Below, one piece after another: positions 62,507 to 64,000 of a stretch of DNA of 64,000 nt (position 1 is its first letter; the number at the start of each line of letters is the position of its first letter). Position numbers and translations under genes: made by a program. The stretch is taken from assembly GCF_002005205.3 (NCBI RefSeq), contig NZ_CP019702.2, positions 1,244,001-1,308,000 on the forward strand, read 5' to 3'. The notes beneath the pieces were generated by a model. The model was given only the letters and a program-made list of their open reading frames with translations. It was not told the DNA's origin and ran no database searches. Source of the stretch: Rhizobium rhizogenes. Lineage in GTDB: Bacteria > Pseudomonadota > Alphaproteobacteria > Rhizobiales > Rhizobiaceae.

Positions 62507-63343
62507 TCAACCCTTGAGGCCGGTGGAGGCGACGCCTTCGACAAAGAAGCGCTGCAACGCCAGGAAAACGATGAGAACCGGAATGAGCGCCACCACCGAG
62601 GCGGCCATGATCAGCCCGTATTCCGCCGAATATTGCGAAATGAACATGCGCAGGCCGATCTGGATGGTCTTCAACTCGGTCTTGGTGAGATAGATCATCG
62701 GACCCATGAAGTCGTTCCAGGTCGTGACGAAGGTGAAGATCGTCAAGGTGGAAAGCGCCGGTTTGGAAAGCGGCAGCATGATCTTCGCCCAGATCTGGTA
62801 TTCGTTCATGCCGTCGATGCGTGCCGCCTCACAAAGCTCGTTCGGGATCGACATGTAGAACTGCCGCATCAGGAAAACGCCGAAGGCGGTAAAGGCCTGC
62901 AGGAAAATCAGCGCAAGATGGGTGTTGTTCAGCCCGAATTCACGCATCAGCAGGAATTGCGGCACCATATAGACCTGCCAGGGCATGGCGATGGTGGCGA
63001 TATAGCCGAGAAACAGCGTGTTCTTGTAGGGAAAATGCAGCTTGGCGAAGGCGTAGGCTGCAAAGCTTGACGTTAGCAATTGCAGCAGTGTGACGATGAT
63101 CGTCAGCTTCGACGTGTTGTAGATGAATAATGCCAGCGGGATCTTCGTCCAGATTTCCACATAGTTTTCCCAGCGTGGCTGCGAGGGTATCCACTCGATC
63201 GGGAACGCGAAGACATCGCGGCTGAGTTTCAGCGATGCCGACAGCATCCATGCGAAAGGCAGAAGCATGACGATGGTGACGACGATCACCGTCAGATAGA
63301 TGCCGATCGTGGCGGCAGGGATTTTGCGGCCCATGATGCGCAT
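62507..63343 (-). CDS. Sugar ABC transporter permease (MalG-like, CUT1)
   Basis: A 278-residue inner-membrane permease with six membrane segments and the EAA coupling motif ELCEAARIDGMNEYQIWAKI. The C-terminal LQRFFVEGVASTGLKG is typical of MalG-type CUT1 permeases. It lies three bases after the other permease and four bases before the GH88 start. Confidence 0.93.
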   Translation of the reverse strand: MRIMGRKIPAATIGIYLTVIVVTIVMLLPFAWMLSASLKLSRDVFAFPIEWIPSQPRWENYVEIWTKIPLALFIYNTSKLTIIVTLLQLLTSSFAAYAFAKLHFPYKNTLFLGYIATIAMPWQVYMVPQFLLMREFGLNNTHLALIFLQAFTAFGVFLMRQFYMSIPNELCEAARIDGMNEYQIWAKIMLPLSKPALSTLTIFTFVTTWNDFMGPMIYLTKTELKTIQIGLRMFISQYSAEYGLIMAASVVALIPVLIVFLALQRFFVEGVASTGLKG

Positions 63344-63346
63344 GGA

Positions 63347-64000
63347 TCAGTCCTCCCGCTGCCGTTTGAACTGAACGATGGTGACGACAAGGACCAGGAA
63401 GAACAGGACGAGGGCGATCATGCTGGAGTAACCGAGATCCCAGGAAATGAAGGCCTCATTGTAGATGTGATAGACAAGAACCAGCGTCGAGGTGCCGGGG
63501 CCGCCCTGCGTGATCATATAGACCTGATCGAAAACCTTGAAGGACTGGATCGTCAGCATGACGGTCACGAAAAACGTCGTCGGCGCAAGCTGCGGCAGGG
63601 TGACGTGGATGAATTTCTGCCAGGCATTGGCGCCATCCAGCCCCGCGGCTTCATAAAGCTCCGAATTGATGCCCTGCAGCCCGGCGAGATAGATGACCAT
63701 GTAATAACCCATGCTCTTCCACACGCCGAAGAGAATGACCGTGACCATGGCCCAGTGCCGGTCCGCCGCCCATCCCGGCATGTCGGCGGGATCGAGGCCG
63801 AGCGTATAGAGCAGCATGTTGACCGGACCCATCTCCGGATTGAAAATCATGTTCCAGACGACGGCCACGGCAACCAGCGATGCGACATAGGGAAAAAACA
63901 TGGCCGTGCGAAAGAAATTGCGGCCGAGGATTTTCTGGTTGAGCAGGATCGCAAGGCCGAGCGCGCAGGCGAGCGTGGCCGGCACCGACGCGACGGTGTA
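63347..64000 (-). CDS. Sugar ABC transporter permease (MalF-like), cut by window end
   Basis: The 3' part (about 217 residues visible) of a MalF-type CUT1 permease. It has the EAA motif ELYEAAGLDGANAWQKFIHV and several membrane segments. The gene continues past 64000, so its start and N-terminal part lie outside. It is upstream of malG-like in the same operon. Confidence 0.9.
   Translation of the reverse strand, partial: YTVASVPATLACALGLAILLNQKILGRNFFRTAMFFPYVASLVAVAVVWNMIFNPEMGPVNMLLYTLGLDPADMPGWAADRHWAMVTVILFGVWKSMGYYMVIYLAGLQGINSELYEAAGLDGANAWQKFIHVTLPQLAPTTFFVTVMLTIQSFKVFDQVYMITQGGPGTSTLVLVYHIYNEAFISWDLGYSSMIALVLFFLVLVVTIVQFKRQRED

Noticed and set aside
60354..62517. Two long rightward frames over the UgpC-like and GH88 genes
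   Set aside because: Shadows of genes that show Walker motifs and GH88 catalytic segments on the minus strand.
1..64000. Search for mobile elements, CRISPR arrays, tRNA or rRNA genes
   Set aside because: I saw no transposase or integrase motifs, no regularly spaced direct repeats and no cloverleaf or rRNA-like sequence; this was by eye, so a short RNA gene could have been missed.

Overview
The window looks like an accessory part of a genome from the Agrobacterium/Rhizobium group (Alphaproteobacteria, Rhizobiaceae). The evidence is high GC, dense operons with 4-base start/stop overlaps, and a gene content made almost entirely of solute uptake systems (TRAP, TctABC, six ABC or SSS systems) with catabolic enzymes and local regulators. 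I see no rRNA, tRNA, replication or ribosomal genes, and no transposase or CRISPR array. A chromid, linear chromosome or megaplasmid is therefore likely, but that is inference. Layout, left to right. 1-4.4 kb, minus strand: a secreted unknown, a B12-binding-type radical SAM enzyme, a small membrane protein and an SPFH/Band 7 protein. 4.4-6.8 kb: two divergent citrate-synthase-family genes, one fused to a MerR-like helix-turn-helix. 6.9-7.6 kb: a DEDDh exonuclease. 7.7-11.5 kb: a Cache-domain histidine kinase, a NarL-type regulator, a DUF3311 protein and a sodium:solute symporter, matching a monocarboxylate (MctSR-MctP-like) uptake system; a NarL-like 7-2-7 dyad lies ahead of the transporter genes. 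11.7-17.6 kb: a dctP-dctQ-dctM TRAP operon divergent from a DctS/DctR-like two-component pair, with a dyad between them. 18-20.8 kb: a LysR regulator converging on an SDR and an aminotransferase. 21.3-25.2 kb: a polyamine-type ABC importer. 25.4-30.2 kb: a six-gene operon accB-accC-(biotin-less BCCP)-pxpB-pxpC-pxpA. 30.4-32.2 kb: two tail-to-tail DMT transporters. 32.4-39.8 kb: a LysR regulator, then tctC, an RraA/HMG-aldolase-like gene, tctB, tctA and three dehydrogenases. 40.0-45.8 kb: a second sugar-acid-type operon with SDR, polar amino-acid-type ABC importer, second RraA homologue and an L-idonate-dehydrogenase-like enzyme. 45.9-51.8 kb: an amino-acid ABC importer, a CtlX-type hydrolase, ornithine cyclodeaminase and a divergent Lrp regulator, which together suggest citrulline or arginine to ornithine to proline catabolism. 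51.8-53.3 kb: a MarR-GNAT fusion with a near-perfect operator and a small membrane protein. 53.3-64 kb: one long minus-strand operon with a MalFG/UgpC-type sugar importer, a GH88 unsaturated glucuronyl hydrolase, a DUF624-like protein, a DUF2264 protein, a beta-helix acyltransferase fused to a helical domain, and an FMN alpha-hydroxy-acid dehydrogenase. This last operon is the best candidate for an undescribed carbohydrate-processing system. A recurring theme is a strong stem-loop directly after the binding-protein gene in five of the transport operons, suited to making more binding protein than permease.
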